Assembly: GCA_947589735.1 (NCBI GenBank)
Contig: CANQCR010000002.1
Span: 62,001 to 126,000 of the forward strand
Direction of reading: 5' to 3'
Source of the DNA: an uncultured Bacilli bacterium
GTDB lineage: Bacteria; Bacillota_I; Bacilli_A; RF39; UBA660
DNA: 64,000 nucleotides
Positions 1 to 9,646 of the stretch are shown here, piece after piece. A program made the position numbers and the translations under genes. How positions within the stretch are numbered: the first letter of the stretch is position 1; each line of letters opens with the position of its first letter. The notes under the pieces were generated by a model. That model saw only the letters and a list, made by a program, of their open reading frames with translations. It was not told the origin of the DNA and made no database searches.

Positions 1-1
1 A

Positions 2-127
2 ATTATTGATGCCGATGTTATCCATGTTGTGGATGGGGGACGCGTTATTGCTTCGGGTACCCATGAACAGTTACTTGACGAAAGTCAAATCTATAAAACA
101 TTATATGAAACAGAAGCATTAAATTAA
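2..127 (+). CDS. ABC transporter ATP-binding protein, C-terminal end (partial)
   Basis: The window opens inside this gene; 41 codons are visible before a TAA at 125-127. The reading DADVIHVVDGGRVIASGTH followed by EQLL is the standard end of an ABC ATPase domain (the segment after the H-loop, with the G.V.E.GTH.EL pattern), typical of exporters with fused membrane and ATPase domains. The rest of the protein lies upstream, so substrate and direction of transport cannot be judged. A hairpin terminator follows directly. Confidence 0.8.
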   Translation: MIDADVIHVVDGGRVIASGTHEQLLDESQIYKTLYETEALN

Positions 128-130
128 TTT

Positions 131-158
131 AAGAAAGTAGCTTTTTACTTTCTTTTTT
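131..158 (+). terminator. Rho-independent terminator after the ABC gene
   Basis: Perfect 9-bp stem AAGAAAGTA / TACTTTCTT (131-139 and 146-154) with a 6-nt loop, followed by T-rich sequence. Confidence 0.75.
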
Positions 159-229
159 CTTACCTAATATTATTGATAAATATACTTTTATATGATAAAA
201 TTATAGTATATAGGGTAGAGGATGATGTT

Positions 230-751
230 ATGGATAAGTATGTTCCTGATATCTATCAAAAAGATATATACACAATAAATTATGATCAGTTATATGCTCG
301 TGGTATTAGATGCCTCTTGTTTGACCTAGATAATACACTTGTCCCTATAGATGTTAAGACACCACCAAAGGAAGTAAAAGACCTTTTTGATACATTGAAA
401 GCCAAAGGCTTTAAAATCATTCTTTTTTCTAATAGTTTAAAGAAACGTTTACGTCCTTTTAAAAATGGCTTAGAAGTTGATTGCTGTCCAATGGCTTGTA
501 AACCGCATCCTCGGAAATTTTTATCAATTATTAAGGTTTACAATTTGAATTTTAGCGAGATAGCTATTATTGGTGATTCCTTAACCGATGATATTTATGG
601 TGGGAATAACGTTGGTATTACAACTATTCTAATTGAACAGTTAGCACCAAAAGAGTTTTTCTTTGCTAAGTTAAGAAGAAAAAGGGAAAAGAAAATCTTA
701 AAACGTTTACGTTTACAAAACCTTTTCACTAAAGGAAGATACTATGAGTAA
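230..751 (+). CDS. yqeG: YqeG family HAD-IIIA phosphatase
   Basis: A 173-residue HAD-superfamily phosphatase of the YqeG type. Motif I is LLFDLDNTLVP, motif II is ILFSNS, and the GDSLTDDIYGGN stretch carries the motif IV aspartates. The length fits the family. I start it at ATG 230 (MDKYVPDIYQ) because GTAGAGG lies about 8 nt upstream; a TTG-initiated version from 173 would cover the promoter zone and has no ribosome site. It overlaps the next gene, yqeH, by 8 nt, the same order as in Bacillus. The physiological substrate of YqeG is unknown to me; the pairing with a ribosome-assembly GTPase suggests a translation-related role (inference). Confidence 0.88.
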   Translation: MDKYVPDIYQKDIYTINYDQLYARGIRCLLFDLDNTLVPIDVKTPPKEVKDLFDTLKAKGFKIILFSNSLKKRLRPFKNGLEVDCCPMACKPHPRKFLSIIKVYNLNFSEIAIIGDSLTDDIYGGNNVGITTILIEQLAPKEFFFAKLRRKREKKILKRLRLQNLFTKGRYYE

Positions 752-1733
752 GTGTGTAGGCTGTGGGGCAACACTACAAATTGAAAGCCCTGATATGATT
801 GGATATACAAAGAGTTTAGAACACTTATTATGTGAACGTTGTTTTAGAATCAAACATTATAGCGATTATAAAATTGTTATTAAGACAAATAATGATTTTA
901 TACCCATTCTAAACAAGATAGCGGTTACTTCATCACTAGTTGTTTTGGTTGTTGATTTGTTTCATATTCCAAGGACACTAGAAGCTTTAAAACAATATTT
1001 ACCTAATGATGTCATTTTAGTACTAACGAAAAGAGATCTTTTACCTAAATCTGTGTATGATGTCAAACTAGAAGAATATTTTAAAAGATATTCTTTAAAT
1101 ATTGTTGATACCATTATCATTAGCAGTATGAAAAATTATCATTTTGATCTTTTAATAGATAAGATTAGACAGTATCAAAAAGATAAGAATGTCTATGTCG
1201 TTGGTTTTACTAATGCTGGTAAGTCAACGATGATTAATCGTCTTTTATATAACTATGGTAGTACTAATCCCGTTATTACAACATCTTTTTTACCGACAAC
1301 GACGATTGATACAATAGAAATTGCTTTAGATGATGATCTTACTTTAATTGACACACCGGGGTTATTAGAAGAGGGAAATATTATCAATTATATTAATCCC
1401 GATTTTATCAAAGAGATTATGCCCCAAAAAGAGATTAGACCGATTACTTATCAAATAAAAGAACCCCAAACGATACTATCACAAGACCTATTTAGGATTG
1501 ATTGTTATGACGAAAATAGTTTAACATTTTATATGTCAAATCAGTTATCATTAACACGTACTTTTAAAAAAATAGATTCGCCATCAAAGCTTTCGCCTCA
1601 TCATTTAAAAGTAGGTGATAATATGGATATTGTTATTTCAGGACTTGGGTTTATTAAGGTTGTAAAAAAGGGAGTATTTGATATATACACATTAAAAGAT
1701 GTTGATGTGTATGTTCGCGATGCTTTAATATAA
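744..1733 (+). CDS. yqeH: YqeH-like circularly permuted ribosome-assembly GTPase
   Basis: A 329-residue GTPase with an N-terminal treble-clef zinc site (CVGCGA ... CERCFRIKHY) and G motifs in permuted order: LTKRDLLPK (G4) comes before GFTNAGKST (G1, P-loop), TTT (G2) and DTPGLL (G3). This order is diagnostic of the YlqF/YqeH class; YqeH acts in 30S subunit assembly. It is slightly shorter than Bacillus YqeH (about 366). It overlaps yqeG. The usual Bacillus followers (aroE, yhbY, nadD, yqeK, rsfS) are absent; two unknown genes follow instead. Confidence 0.92.
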   Translation: MSKCVGCGATLQIESPDMIGYTKSLEHLLCERCFRIKHYSDYKIVIKTNNDFIPILNKIAVTSSLVVLVVDLFHIPRTLEALKQYLPNDVILVLTKRDLLPKSVYDVKLEEYFKRYSLNIVDTIIISSMKNYHFDLLIDKIRQYQKDKNVYVVGFTNAGKSTMINRLLYNYGSTNPVITTSFLPTTTIDTIEIALDDDLTLIDTPGLLEEGNIINYINPDFIKEIMPQKEIRPITYQIKEPQTILSQDLFRIDCYDENSLTFYMSNQLSLTRTFKKIDSPSKLSPHHLKVGDNMDIVISGLGFIKVVKKGVFDIYTLKDVDVYVRDALI

Positions 1734-1743
1734 GGAGGAAAAT

Positions 1744-2907
1744 ATGAATAACGAAGATTACGAAAAAGAAAAAGAGAAGATGCGTCGGGAAATTTTAGAA
1801 GAATTAGAAAAAGATCAGATGCGAAAAGAGATTCTTGATGAATTAAACACCAAAGGACGTGAAAATCCTAATAGTGGTAGTGAGACGATTCAAGCTTTTG
1901 GTCAAACTAAAAAGAAATCAACAGTAAGTTTTAATAAAAAAGAGGAGGAGCCATCTTTAGAGGCTATTGATGATGATGCTATTCCTGCTTTGGAGGCTGT
2001 CGATGTAGCGCCTAAACAACCTGTATCTAAAAAAAGTAAAATCCTTTTTGGTGTATGTTTAGTAATTGTAATTGTAGCGATTGCTTGTTTCCCATTTATA
2101 TATGATAAAGCTAATGATATTATCGCTAAAATAGGTAATACTGATTATATTCCTGTTCCTAAAGAACCAGAGAAACAATATGAAAAAATAACGATGGATA
2201 GTGAAATCTTTAAAAACTTAAAATATCCAACGATGCATAATGATCCAACAACGAAAGATACATATTATAGTCGTGATAAAATAACGACTAATGATTTTAC
2301 AAATAACGATTTACTATATAGAGCTTTACTAGATGTTTTAGAAGGTAATATGGCACCTTATAGTGGTAAATATAGCGGTAAATATTGTGGTACGGGTGCG
2401 ACAAAAGTATCTTTGGATGCTGATTATTTAGAGCTTCGTCTTCAAGGGCTATTCACTCGTAATATTAACTACACTTTAACTGACTTTACAGTTCCAATCA
2501 ATCGTGCGGATACTAAGTATGTTGGAACTTGGAAATATGATGCTAAAAATCAACGCTTCATCTACTATGGTTGTGGTACCAAAGCTAAAGCTAATTTAGT
2601 TTACTATGATATTAGTGTTCCATATGAAGTATCAACTTCTGATAAAAATGTTAATCTTTATGTTGATAGTTATGTTGCCTTTGCTGTTGTTAATGCTACT
2701 AATCGTGATTACATCTTATATAAAGATGCTGCTTACACAGAAGAATTAGCAAAAGGAACCCTAAAGACAAATGATTTTGAAGAAGAATTAAAAGCGGTTG
2801 TTAATGATATGGAGAAGAAAGATATTAATAAGTATAAATACACTTATACTATCGATGGTTGTCCATATTTAGATTATTGCTTTGCAAGTGGAGAGTGGGT
2901 TAAATAA
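1744..2907 (+). CDS. Unknown single-pass membrane protein
   Basis: 387 residues, family not recognised. Residues 1-95 are highly charged and rich in E, K and D with coiled-coil character (repeated MRREILEELEKDQMRKEIL). One membrane segment lies at about 100-120 (ILFGVCLVIVIVAIACFPF). The remaining 265 residues should be outside the cell: a YSGKYSGKYCGTGATK stretch and several cysteines (KYCGTG, YYGCGTK, DGCPYLDYCF) could form disulfides. AAGGAGG lies just before ATG 1744, 10 nt after yqeH, so it is probably co-transcribed. The layout (acidic cytoplasmic tail, one TM, extracellular domain) recurs at 16045 and 17149 in this window. Confidence 0.75.
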   Translation: MNNEDYEKEKEKMRREILEELEKDQMRKEILDELNTKGRENPNSGSETIQAFGQTKKKSTVSFNKKEEEPSLEAIDDDAIPALEAVDVAPKQPVSKKSKILFGVCLVIVIVAIACFPFIYDKANDIIAKIGNTDYIPVPKEPEKQYEKITMDSEIFKNLKYPTMHNDPTTKDTYYSRDKITTNDFTNNDLLYRALLDVLEGNMAPYSGKYSGKYCGTGATKVSLDADYLELRLQGLFTRNINYTLTDFTVPINRADTKYVGTWKYDAKNQRFIYYGCGTKAKANLVYYDISVPYEVSTSDKNVNLYVDSYVAFAVVNATNRDYILYKDAAYTEELAKGTLKTNDFEEELKAVVNDMEKKDINKYKYTYTIDGCPYLDYCFASGEWVK

Positions 2908-3353
2908 TGATTAATAACAATTTTACTAGTGGTAACGCTTTTCAACAGCGTCAACAATACATTCGTACCAATAATGAATTGCGCAATGGACCAGATACCA
3001 GCGTTTATGTTGAGGGTAATAAACAAAAAGTTGAACTAGATAGAAAACTAGAAGAAATATCTATTAATACCGATTCAGCTATATCTGGTCGTGTTGTAAG
3101 ACAAAACATTTTAAATGCTTCGGCATCTGGGGAAGCAGCAGCAACACCGGTTGTTGTTGATACATCAGTTGGAGAAGAAGCTAAAGCCCGAAACGAACGA
3201 ATGAAAGAGGCTGAGGATAATCCTATTATTAAGTCATCTCCAAGTTATGAGAAACAAACTGGTAGAGTTGTAAATCCTGGTAGCCAAGTGGCTAAATCAT
3301 TTCAGGGAATGGGACCTGCGGGTCCAAACCCTTTTAGGCATAATAATTTTTAA
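2907..3353 (+). CDS. Unknown, probably disordered protein
   Basis: 148 residues rich in N, Q, S, E and P with no membrane segment and no motif I recognise. It ends in GPAGPNPFRHNNF. Low hydrophobicity suggests an unfolded or coat-like protein. Its ATG shares one base with the TAA of the preceding membrane protein, a tight translational coupling, so the two probably work together. A perfect palindromic terminator begins at its stop codon. Confidence 0.65.
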   Translation: MINNNFTSGNAFQQRQQYIRTNNELRNGPDTSVYVEGNKQKVELDRKLEEISINTDSAISGRVVRQNILNASASGEAAATPVVVDTSVGEEAKARNERMKEAEDNPIIKSSPSYEKQTGRVVNPGSQVAKSFQGMGPAGPNPFRHNNF

Positions 3354-3389
3354 AACATTTGATGTACATCAAATGTTTTATGTTATAAT
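3352..3389 (+). promoter_or_regulatory. Terminator of the yqeG operon fused to the uvrA promoter
   Basis: Positions 3352-3379 form a perfect 28-nt palindrome (AAAACATTTGATGT and its complement) ending in T-rich sequence. The extended -10 TGTTATAAT follows at 3381-3389, 22 nt before the uvrA start. The -35 region of uvrA therefore lies inside the terminator hairpin DNA. AGGTGG at about 3401 is the uvrA ribosome site. Confidence 0.7.
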
Positions 3390-3410
3390 ATAACCGTTTG
3401 AGGTGGTACT

Positions 3411-6227
3411 ATGGATAAAATTATCATCAAGGGAGCAAGAGAAAATAATCTTAAGAATATTAACTTAGAACTTCCTAAAAATAAATTAATTGTTATGACT
3501 GGTGTCAGTGGTAGTGGTAAGAGTAGCCTTGCTTTTGATACGATTTATGCTGAAGGCCAAAGACGTTATGTCGAATCCCTTAGCGCCTATGCTAGGCAGT
3601 TTTTAGGTGGCACCGAAAAACCGGATGTCGATTCAATTGAAGGCCTTAGTCCAGCGATTAGTATTGATCAAAAGACCACGAACAAAAATCCTCGTAGTAC
3701 AGTGGCTACGGTTACGGAAATATATGATTATCTCCGCCTTTTGTATGCTCGAATTGGTGTTCCATATTGTCCGATTCATCATAAACCGATAACGAGTCAG
3801 TCGATTGAAGAGATGACTAATCAAATTTTAAAATTAGATATTGGAACGAAGATTAGAGTTTTGAGCCCTGTTATTTATGGTGAAAAGGGGACTCAAAAAG
3901 ACTTGTTAGATGATCTAAGAAAAGATGGTTATGTCAGAGTTATCGCTGATGGCGTCGATTATGATTTATCGGAAGAAATAACTTTAGAAAAAAACAAGAA
4001 ACATAATATCAGTATTGTTGTTGACCGGTTAGTTATTAAAGAAGATATTAGAAGTCGTTTGTATGAAGCGATTGAAATAGCAGCTAAAGAAGCGCATGGC
4101 AAAGTTGTCATTGATGTTATTGGTGGCGATGAAATTATCATGAGTGAAAAATATGCATGTCCAGAATGTGATTTTTCATTACCAGAATTAGAGCCACGGA
4201 TGTTTTCTTTTAATGCTCCATATGGTGCTTGTCACGATTGTAATGGTCTTGGTGTTAAATTAAAACTTGATGTAGATCTTCTAATACCTGATAAAAGTAA
4301 GAGTATTATGGGTGGTGGTATTCTAGCTTTTAGTCTTGATGCCTCTATTAACCGGACGCAAATTGAAACGGTTGCTAAAAAATATAATATCGATTTAACA
4401 AAACCTATTTCAAAGTTAACTAAAGATGAATTAGATATCATTTTATATGGTAGTAAGGAACCTTTAGAGTTTAACTATGTTGCTAACAATGGTAACACGA
4501 GAAGAACGGTTGATTACTTTGAAGGTATTGTCAATAATTTAGAAAGACGTTATATTGAGACGAAAAGTGGTTGGATTAGAGATTGGATTGAACAGTTTAT
4601 GACCGAACTTGATTGTCCAACATGTCATGGCGCTCGTCTTGATGCCTCTGTTTTAGCCGTTAAAGTCGGTGGGAAAGATATTTATGAACTAACTAAACTA
4701 AGTATCAGTAAGATGTTAGATTTCTTTACCAATTTAAAACTTAGCAAAGAAAAGCAAGAAATATCCAAAATGATTATTAAAGAGATTAGTGATCGGTTAC
4801 GTTTCTTAAATAATGTTGGTCTTGGCTATTTAACTTTAAATAGGAGCGCCGGAACTTTATCTGGTGGTGAAGCACAACGGATTCGTCTTGCTACCCAAAT
4901 TGGCTCCCACTTAACAGGTGTGTTATATGTTTTAGATGAACCTAGTATTGGTTTACATCAACGTGATAATAACCGATTAATTAAATCAATGATGGAAATG
5001 CGTGATTTAGGTAATACTTTAATTGTCGTTGAACACGATACCGATACGATGTTAGCCGCTGATTATCTAGTTGATATTGGGCCTAAAGCAGGGGAACATG
5101 GTGGAGAGGTTATGGCGGCCGGCACCCCAGAAGAAGTTATGAAAAACCCTAATAGTTTAACGGGAAAGTATTTGACCGGTGAACTTAAAATTGATGTTCC
5201 GAAGCATCGTCGTAAGGGTAATAAAAAGTTTATTGAAATCGTTGGTGCTAAAGAAAATAACCTTAAAAACATTAATGTCAAAATCCCACTTGGAACATTT
5301 ACTTGTGTAACGGGTGTTAGTGGTAGTGGTAAAAGTACCCTTGTTAATCAAATATTGTATCGTAGTATTGCTAATACCTTATACAAAAATAAGGAAAAAG
5401 TTGGCGCTCATAAAAAGATTAAAGGGCTTAACAATATTGATAAAGTTATCGATATTTCACAAGCACCTATCGGAAGGACCCCAAGAAGTAATCCAGCAAC
5501 TTATACTGGCGTTTTTGATGATATAAGAGAAGTTTTTGCTGAGACAAAAGAAGCGAAAATGCGGGGCTATGATAAAAGTAGGTTCTCTTTTAATGTCAAA
5601 GGTGGACGATGTGAAGCTTGCTGGGGTGATGGTGTTAAAAAGATTGAAATGCACTTTCTTCCTGATGTATATGTTCCTTGTGAAGTATGTGGGGGAACAA
5701 GATATAATAGTGAAACTTTACAAATAAAATATAAAGGTAAAAATATTACTGATGTTTTAGATATGCGCGTTGAAGAGGCGCTAGAGTTTTTTGCTAATCA
5801 TAAAAAGATTAGGGAAAAATTGCAAATGCTTATGGATGTTGGTTTATCTTATGTTAAACTTGGTCAAAGCGCTCCAACTTTATCTGGTGGGGAAGCCGGC
5901 CGAGTTAAACTAGCTAAAGAATTACAAAAAAAGCCAACTGGTAAAAGTTTGTTTATCTTAGATGAACCAACGACCGGCCTACACGTCGATGATATTAAAA
6001 AACTATTAACTATTCTAAATCGCATTGTCGATAATGGCGATACCGTCCTTGTCATTGAACATAATCTAGATGTTATTAAGATGGCGGATTATATTATTGA
6101 TTTAGGACCAGAAGGTGGCGATGAAGGTGGATATGTTGTTGCTTCGGCCACCCCTGAAGAATTAGTTAAAGTAAAAGAAAGTTATACTGGCCAATTCTTA
6201 AAGCCAATGTTGGAGGATAAAAAATGA
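3411..6227 (+). CDS. uvrA: UvrABC excinuclease subunit A
   Basis: 938 residues, full length. UvrA is the damage-sensing ABC-type ATPase of nucleotide excision repair and loads UvrB onto DNA. Two P-loops are visible (GVSGSGKSSL near the N-terminus, GVSGSGKSTL near residue 640), two ABC signatures (SGGEAQRIRL, SGGEAGRVKL), and zinc modules CPECDF...CHDC and CEACWGDGVKKIEMHFLPD...CEVCGG. The start follows AGGTGG and an extended -10 promoter. It ends in ATGA overlapping the next ORF. No uvrB or uvrC is in the window. Several small antisense ORFs over this gene are shadows. Confidence 0.98.
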   Translation: MDKIIIKGARENNLKNINLELPKNKLIVMTGVSGSGKSSLAFDTIYAEGQRRYVESLSAYARQFLGGTEKPDVDSIEGLSPAISIDQKTTNKNPRSTVATVTEIYDYLRLLYARIGVPYCPIHHKPITSQSIEEMTNQILKLDIGTKIRVLSPVIYGEKGTQKDLLDDLRKDGYVRVIADGVDYDLSEEITLEKNKKHNISIVVDRLVIKEDIRSRLYEAIEIAAKEAHGKVVIDVIGGDEIIMSEKYACPECDFSLPELEPRMFSFNAPYGACHDCNGLGVKLKLDVDLLIPDKSKSIMGGGILAFSLDASINRTQIETVAKKYNIDLTKPISKLTKDELDIILYGSKEPLEFNYVANNGNTRRTVDYFEGIVNNLERRYIETKSGWIRDWIEQFMTELDCPTCHGARLDASVLAVKVGGKDIYELTKLSISKMLDFFTNLKLSKEKQEISKMIIKEISDRLRFLNNVGLGYLTLNRSAGTLSGGEAQRIRLATQIGSHLTGVLYVLDEPSIGLHQRDNNRLIKSMMEMRDLGNTLIVVEHDTDTMLAADYLVDIGPKAGEHGGEVMAAGTPEEVMKNPNSLTGKYLTGELKIDVPKHRRKGNKKFIEIVGAKENNLKNINVKIPLGTFTCVTGVSGSGKSTLVNQILYRSIANTLYKNKEKVGAHKKIKGLNNIDKVIDISQAPIGRTPRSNPATYTGVFDDIREVFAETKEAKMRGYDKSRFSFNVKGGRCEACWGDGVKKIEMHFLPDVYVPCEVCGGTRYNSETLQIKYKGKNITDVLDMRVEEALEFFANHKKIREKLQMLMDVGLSYVKLGQSAPTLSGGEAGRVKLAKELQKKPTGKSLFILDEPTTGLHVDDIKKLLTILNRIVDNGDTVLVIEHNLDVIKMADYIIDLGPEGGDEGGYVVASATPEELVKVKESYTGQFLKPMLEDKK

Positions 6228-6721
6228 GTTTTGAGTATGAATGGACCCGTAAGGATTTGAAAAAAGAATTAATAAGTAAAAGATATAATACGAACATCTT
6301 CTTTCTTATTTTAGGCATCTTATTATATGTTTGGTATTTATATGATGGTATTAGATCAGAAGCTTTTGATAACTTTGTCATTTTAATTGGGGGAGTAATC
6401 TATACCGCCGTTCTTATGCTTATTTTATTTCTTTTTACGAGATTATATGTTTATATCAGCTTAAGAAAAAATGATAAAAGAACTTCTAAGGCATATGGAA
6501 CTTATCATGTTAACTTAACGGATGAAGATATAACGGTTACAGTCAATGATGAAAAAGTGTCATATAAATATAAAGATATAATAAAATTAAAAAAGAGAAA
6601 ACATTATTTCTTTATCAGAACCAAGGAAGATAAAATTGGTTTAACTTTTAAAGAGAAAGTTATGGGTAAAGAAAACTATGCGAAAATTATCAACTTTATT
6701 ACCGAGAAAGTAAGTTGTTAA
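6224..6721 (+). CDS. YcxB-like small membrane protein
   Basis: 165 residues with two adjacent membrane segments (about 25-43 and 49-83) and a cytoplasmic C-terminal domain reading SYKYKDIIKLKKRKHYFFI, which resembles the C-terminal domain of YcxB-like proteins (Y.dI.kv...k..~fi). Function unknown. Its ATG overlaps the uvrA stop (ATGA), so translation is coupled to uvrA. Confidence 0.65.
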   Translation: MSFEYEWTRKDLKKELISKRYNTNIFFLILGILLYVWYLYDGIRSEAFDNFVILIGGVIYTAVLMLILFLFTRLYVYISLRKNDKRTSKAYGTYHVNLTDEDITVTVNDEKVSYKYKDIIKLKKRKHYFFIRTKEDKIGLTFKEKVMGKENYAKIINFITEKVSC

Positions 6722-6743
6722 AATAGTGTAGTTATGTTATAAT
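6715..6743 (+). promoter_or_regulatory. Promoter of the ABC-FtsX gene
   Basis: -35 TTGTTA (6715-6720), 17-bp spacer, -10 TATAAT (6738-6743) preceded by TGT, an extended -10. The -35 overlaps the preceding stop codon. Confidence 0.75.
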
Positions 6744-6763
6744 TGGGGATAGTAGGTGATGAT

Positions 6764-9307
6764 ATGTTACAGTTAAAAAATATTAATAAAATATATGTAA
6801 CAGGCGATTTTAAGCAGCAAGCTTTAAAAGACATCAATTTAAAATTTCGTGAAAGTGAGTTTGTCGCCATTTTAGGCCAAAGTGGTAGTGGTAAAACGAC
6901 CATGTTAAATATCATTGGTGGCCTAGATCAGTATACATCAGGTGATTTAATTATCAATGGTAAATCGACAAAAAAGTATAAAGATCGTGACTGGGATACT
7001 TATCGTAATCATAGTGTTGGTTTCGTTTTTCAAAACTACAATTTAATTCCTCACCAGACAGCTTTATCGAATGTTGAATTAGCTTTAACTTTATCTGGTG
7101 TTCCTAAAGATGAAGCTCGTGCTCGTTCAATTAAAGTACTAGAAAAAGTTGGCTTAAAGGAGCATATGTATAAAAAGCCTAGTCAAATGTCTGGTGGGCA
7201 AATGCAAAGAATTGCGATTGCAAGAGCCTTAGTTAATGACCCAGATATTTTGCTTGCTGATGAACCAACCGGTGCTTTAGATTCTGATACAAGTCTTCAA
7301 ATAATGGATTTGTTAAAAGAAATAGCGGAAGAGAAATTAGTTATTATGGTTACCCATAATTCTGAATTAGCTGAAGAATATGCGACGAGAATTGTCCGTT
7401 TATCTGACGGTAAGATTACGGGTGATACTAACCCATATGAAGATGATCAAACAAAAGGTTCTTTTAGCGATGGCAAAAAGACAAAAATGTCTTTTAGAAC
7501 CGCTCTTCGTTTAAGTTTAAATAACTTGATGACAAAAAAGGGAAGAACTATCCTAACGGCTTTTGCTGGTTCTATCGGTATTATTGGTATTGCTCTTATA
7601 CTATCTTTATCTAATGGTGTTCAAGAATATATTGATAAGGTCGAAGAGGATACTTTATCTTCTTATCCACTTACAGTCGAAGAAGCAACTGTTGACATGT
7701 CAGCGATGATGGATTTAATGATGGGTTCATCTTCTAAAGAAGATCACGAATTAGATAAGATTTATTCTGATGATATTTTAGGTAATATTGTCTCTACGAT
7801 GACAAGTAAAATAAAAGCTAACAATCTTGAAAAATTTAAAGATTATCTTGATAATAGTAAAGATGTTCAAGCCCTTGTCAATGATATTCAATATGCCTAT
7901 AGCCTTGATTTACAATTATATAGTAAAGATACGATTAAAGAGCCTATTCAAGTAAATCCAAGCCCAATTATGGAAAAAATTGGCTTTACTGACAGTACGA
8001 ATGGTACGCTTTCAGCTGTTACCAGTCAATATGATATGTGGCGGGAGCTTCTTAATAACGATGAACTTCTTAAATCCCAATATGATGTGGTAGCTGGACG
8101 TTTCCCGGAAGCTTATAATGAAGTTGTCCTTATAATGAACGAGAATAATGAGGTAAGTGACTACACACTATATACCTTAGGTTTAAAAGATCAAAGTGAG
8201 ATTGAAGGCTTACTAAAGAAAATGGTTAATGGTGAGACATTTACGTCAACCCCATCAACTTATTCTTATGACGACATTTTAAACTTAACATTTAAATTAG
8301 TTTTAAATACCGATTACTATGAAAAGAATGGTAATATTTGGGTTAATAAAAAAGATGACGATACTTATATGAAAAAAGTTATCGATAATGCTGAAGAAAT
8401 TAAAGTCGTGGGTATTATTAAACCTAATCCTGAAGCCGTTGTTGAACTAAGCCATGGTGAGATTGGCTACCTTCATTCTCTAACCGAATATGTTATCAAT
8501 AAAATTAATGATACGGATATTGTTAAAGCTCAAAAGGCAAATGAAAAAATTAATATCTTTACTGGTATAGAGTTTAGAGATCCTGATGAAGATTTTGATA
8601 TAACAAAATTATCACCAGAACAACAGATGTATTTAGCTTCTTTATCCCAAGAAGAATTAGCTCGGGTCATTTCTAGTTATATGGAAACTTATGGTGCGAC
8701 TTATGATGATAATATGAAATCTTTAGGTGTTGTTGATATTAATAAACCAAGTCAAATTAATATCTATCCAAAAGATTTTGAATCTAAAGAAGAAATTACA
8801 AAGTTAATTGATGATTATAACGATAAAGCTAAAGAAGAAGATATCATCAACTATACCGATTATGTTGGACTTATGATGTCTAGCATTACAACAATCATTG
8901 ATATTATCAGTTATGTTTTGATGGCTTTTGTTTCTATTTCCCTTGTTGTATCATCAATTATGATTGGTATTATTACTTATATCAGTGTTCTAGAAAGAAC
9001 AAAAGAAATTGGTATTTTAAGAAGTATTGGTGCTTCTAAGAAAGATATCTCTCGTGTATTTAATGCTGAAACCTTTATTGTTGGCTTAATAGCTGGTCTA
9101 ATGGGTATTGGTGTTACGATCATCTTAAATATCCCAATTAACATTATTATTGGTAATATGACGAACGTAAGCACAATTTCTAAATTACCTTATGTTGGAG
9201 CTATCATCTTAGTATGTATTAGTATGCTTCTAACGGTTATAGCTGGTTTAATCCCATCTCGTTTAGCATCTAAGAAAGATCCGGTTGAAGCTTTAAGAAC
9301 CGAATAG
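6764..9307 (+). CDS. MacB-like ABC transporter: ATPase fused to FtsX permease
   Basis: 847 residues from ATG 6764 (AGGTGAT just upstream; a longer in-frame start at 6743 would lie in the promoter). Residues 1-225 are a LolD/MacB-type ATPase: GQSGSGKTT (Walker A), FQNYNLIPHQTA (Q-loop), MSGGQMQRIAIARAL (signature), ILLADEPTGALD (Walker B). An FtsX permease follows: one TM near 265-285, a large extracellular domain of about 400 residues, and three C-terminal TMs ending SRLASKKDPVEALRTE, the classic FtsX end. Such mechanotransmission transporters export peptides or lipids or work in antimicrobial resistance; the substrate is not evident. No regulator is adjacent. Confidence 0.9.
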   Translation: MLQLKNINKIYVTGDFKQQALKDINLKFRESEFVAILGQSGSGKTTMLNIIGGLDQYTSGDLIINGKSTKKYKDRDWDTYRNHSVGFVFQNYNLIPHQTALSNVELALTLSGVPKDEARARSIKVLEKVGLKEHMYKKPSQMSGGQMQRIAIARALVNDPDILLADEPTGALDSDTSLQIMDLLKEIAEEKLVIMVTHNSELAEEYATRIVRLSDGKITGDTNPYEDDQTKGSFSDGKKTKMSFRTALRLSLNNLMTKKGRTILTAFAGSIGIIGIALILSLSNGVQEYIDKVEEDTLSSYPLTVEEATVDMSAMMDLMMGSSSKEDHELDKIYSDDILGNIVSTMTSKIKANNLEKFKDYLDNSKDVQALVNDIQYAYSLDLQLYSKDTIKEPIQVNPSPIMEKIGFTDSTNGTLSAVTSQYDMWRELLNNDELLKSQYDVVAGRFPEAYNEVVLIMNENNEVSDYTLYTLGLKDQSEIEGLLKKMVNGETFTSTPSTYSYDDILNLTFKLVLNTDYYEKNGNIWVNKKDDDTYMKKVIDNAEEIKVVGIIKPNPEAVVELSHGEIGYLHSLTEYVINKINDTDIVKAQKANEKINIFTGIEFRDPDEDFDITKLSPEQQMYLASLSQEELARVISSYMETYGATYDDNMKSLGVVDINKPSQINIYPKDFESKEEITKLIDDYNDKAKEEDIINYTDYVGLMMSSITTIIDIISYVLMAFVSISLVVSSIMIGIITYISVLERTKEIGILRSIGASKKDISRVFNAETFIVGLIAGLMGIGVTIILNIPINIIIGNMTNVSTISKLPYVGAIILVCISMLLTVIAGLIPSRLASKKDPVEALRTE

Positions 9308-9311
9308 TTAG

Positions 9312-9346
9312 AGAATCAAAATGTCATAAAACATTTTGATTCTTTT
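9312..9346 (+). terminator. Rho-independent terminator
   Basis: 13-bp perfect stem AGAATCAAAATGT / ACATTTTGATTCT (9312-9324, 9331-9343) followed by TTTT. Confidence 0.8.
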
Positions 9347-9427
9347 AATTATATAGATATAATTAAAAGAAAGAGAAGTTATACATAATGGTATTTTTAT
9401 CTTGATTAAACATAAAATATAATGAAT

Positions 9428-9481
9428 TTGAAAAAAAATAATAAATAGGGTATAATGAATGTAGGCTACGTGATAGCTACA
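9428..9481 (+). promoter_or_regulatory. Promoter with 5'-end hairpin for the 46-residue membrane protein
   Basis: TTGAAA (9428-9433), 17 bp, TATAAT (9451-9456). The expected start of transcription falls at the beginning of a hairpin, TGTAGGCTA / TAGCTACA (9460-9481) with one bulged G, so the mRNA should begin with a stem-loop. Confidence 0.7.
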
Positions 9482-9505
9482 TTAGGTGATTTTGGGGAGA
9501 AGTTT

Positions 9506-9646
9506 ATGAGTAAAGATGTAACGACCATAACGAGATATTTTATTTTATTAGTAGTTGTTTTCATTTTGTGGCTTTTTTTGCTCCATCACATGATAAAATA
9601 TCCTAATGTACAACATTTCTTTGGTATTGAACAATCTAGTTTATAA
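9506..9646 (+). CDS. Small single-pass membrane protein
   Basis: 46 residues from ATG 9506, chosen because GGGGAGAAG sits directly upstream; a longer 63-residue version from 9455 would start inside the -10 box. The sequence has one membrane helix (FILLVVVFILWLFLLHHM) after ten polar residues and a short tail. It has its own promoter and terminator, so it is a monocistronic unit and likely real. Function unknown. Confidence 0.6.
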   Translation: MSKDVTTITRYFILLVVVFILWLFLLHHMIKYPNVQHFFGIEQSSL

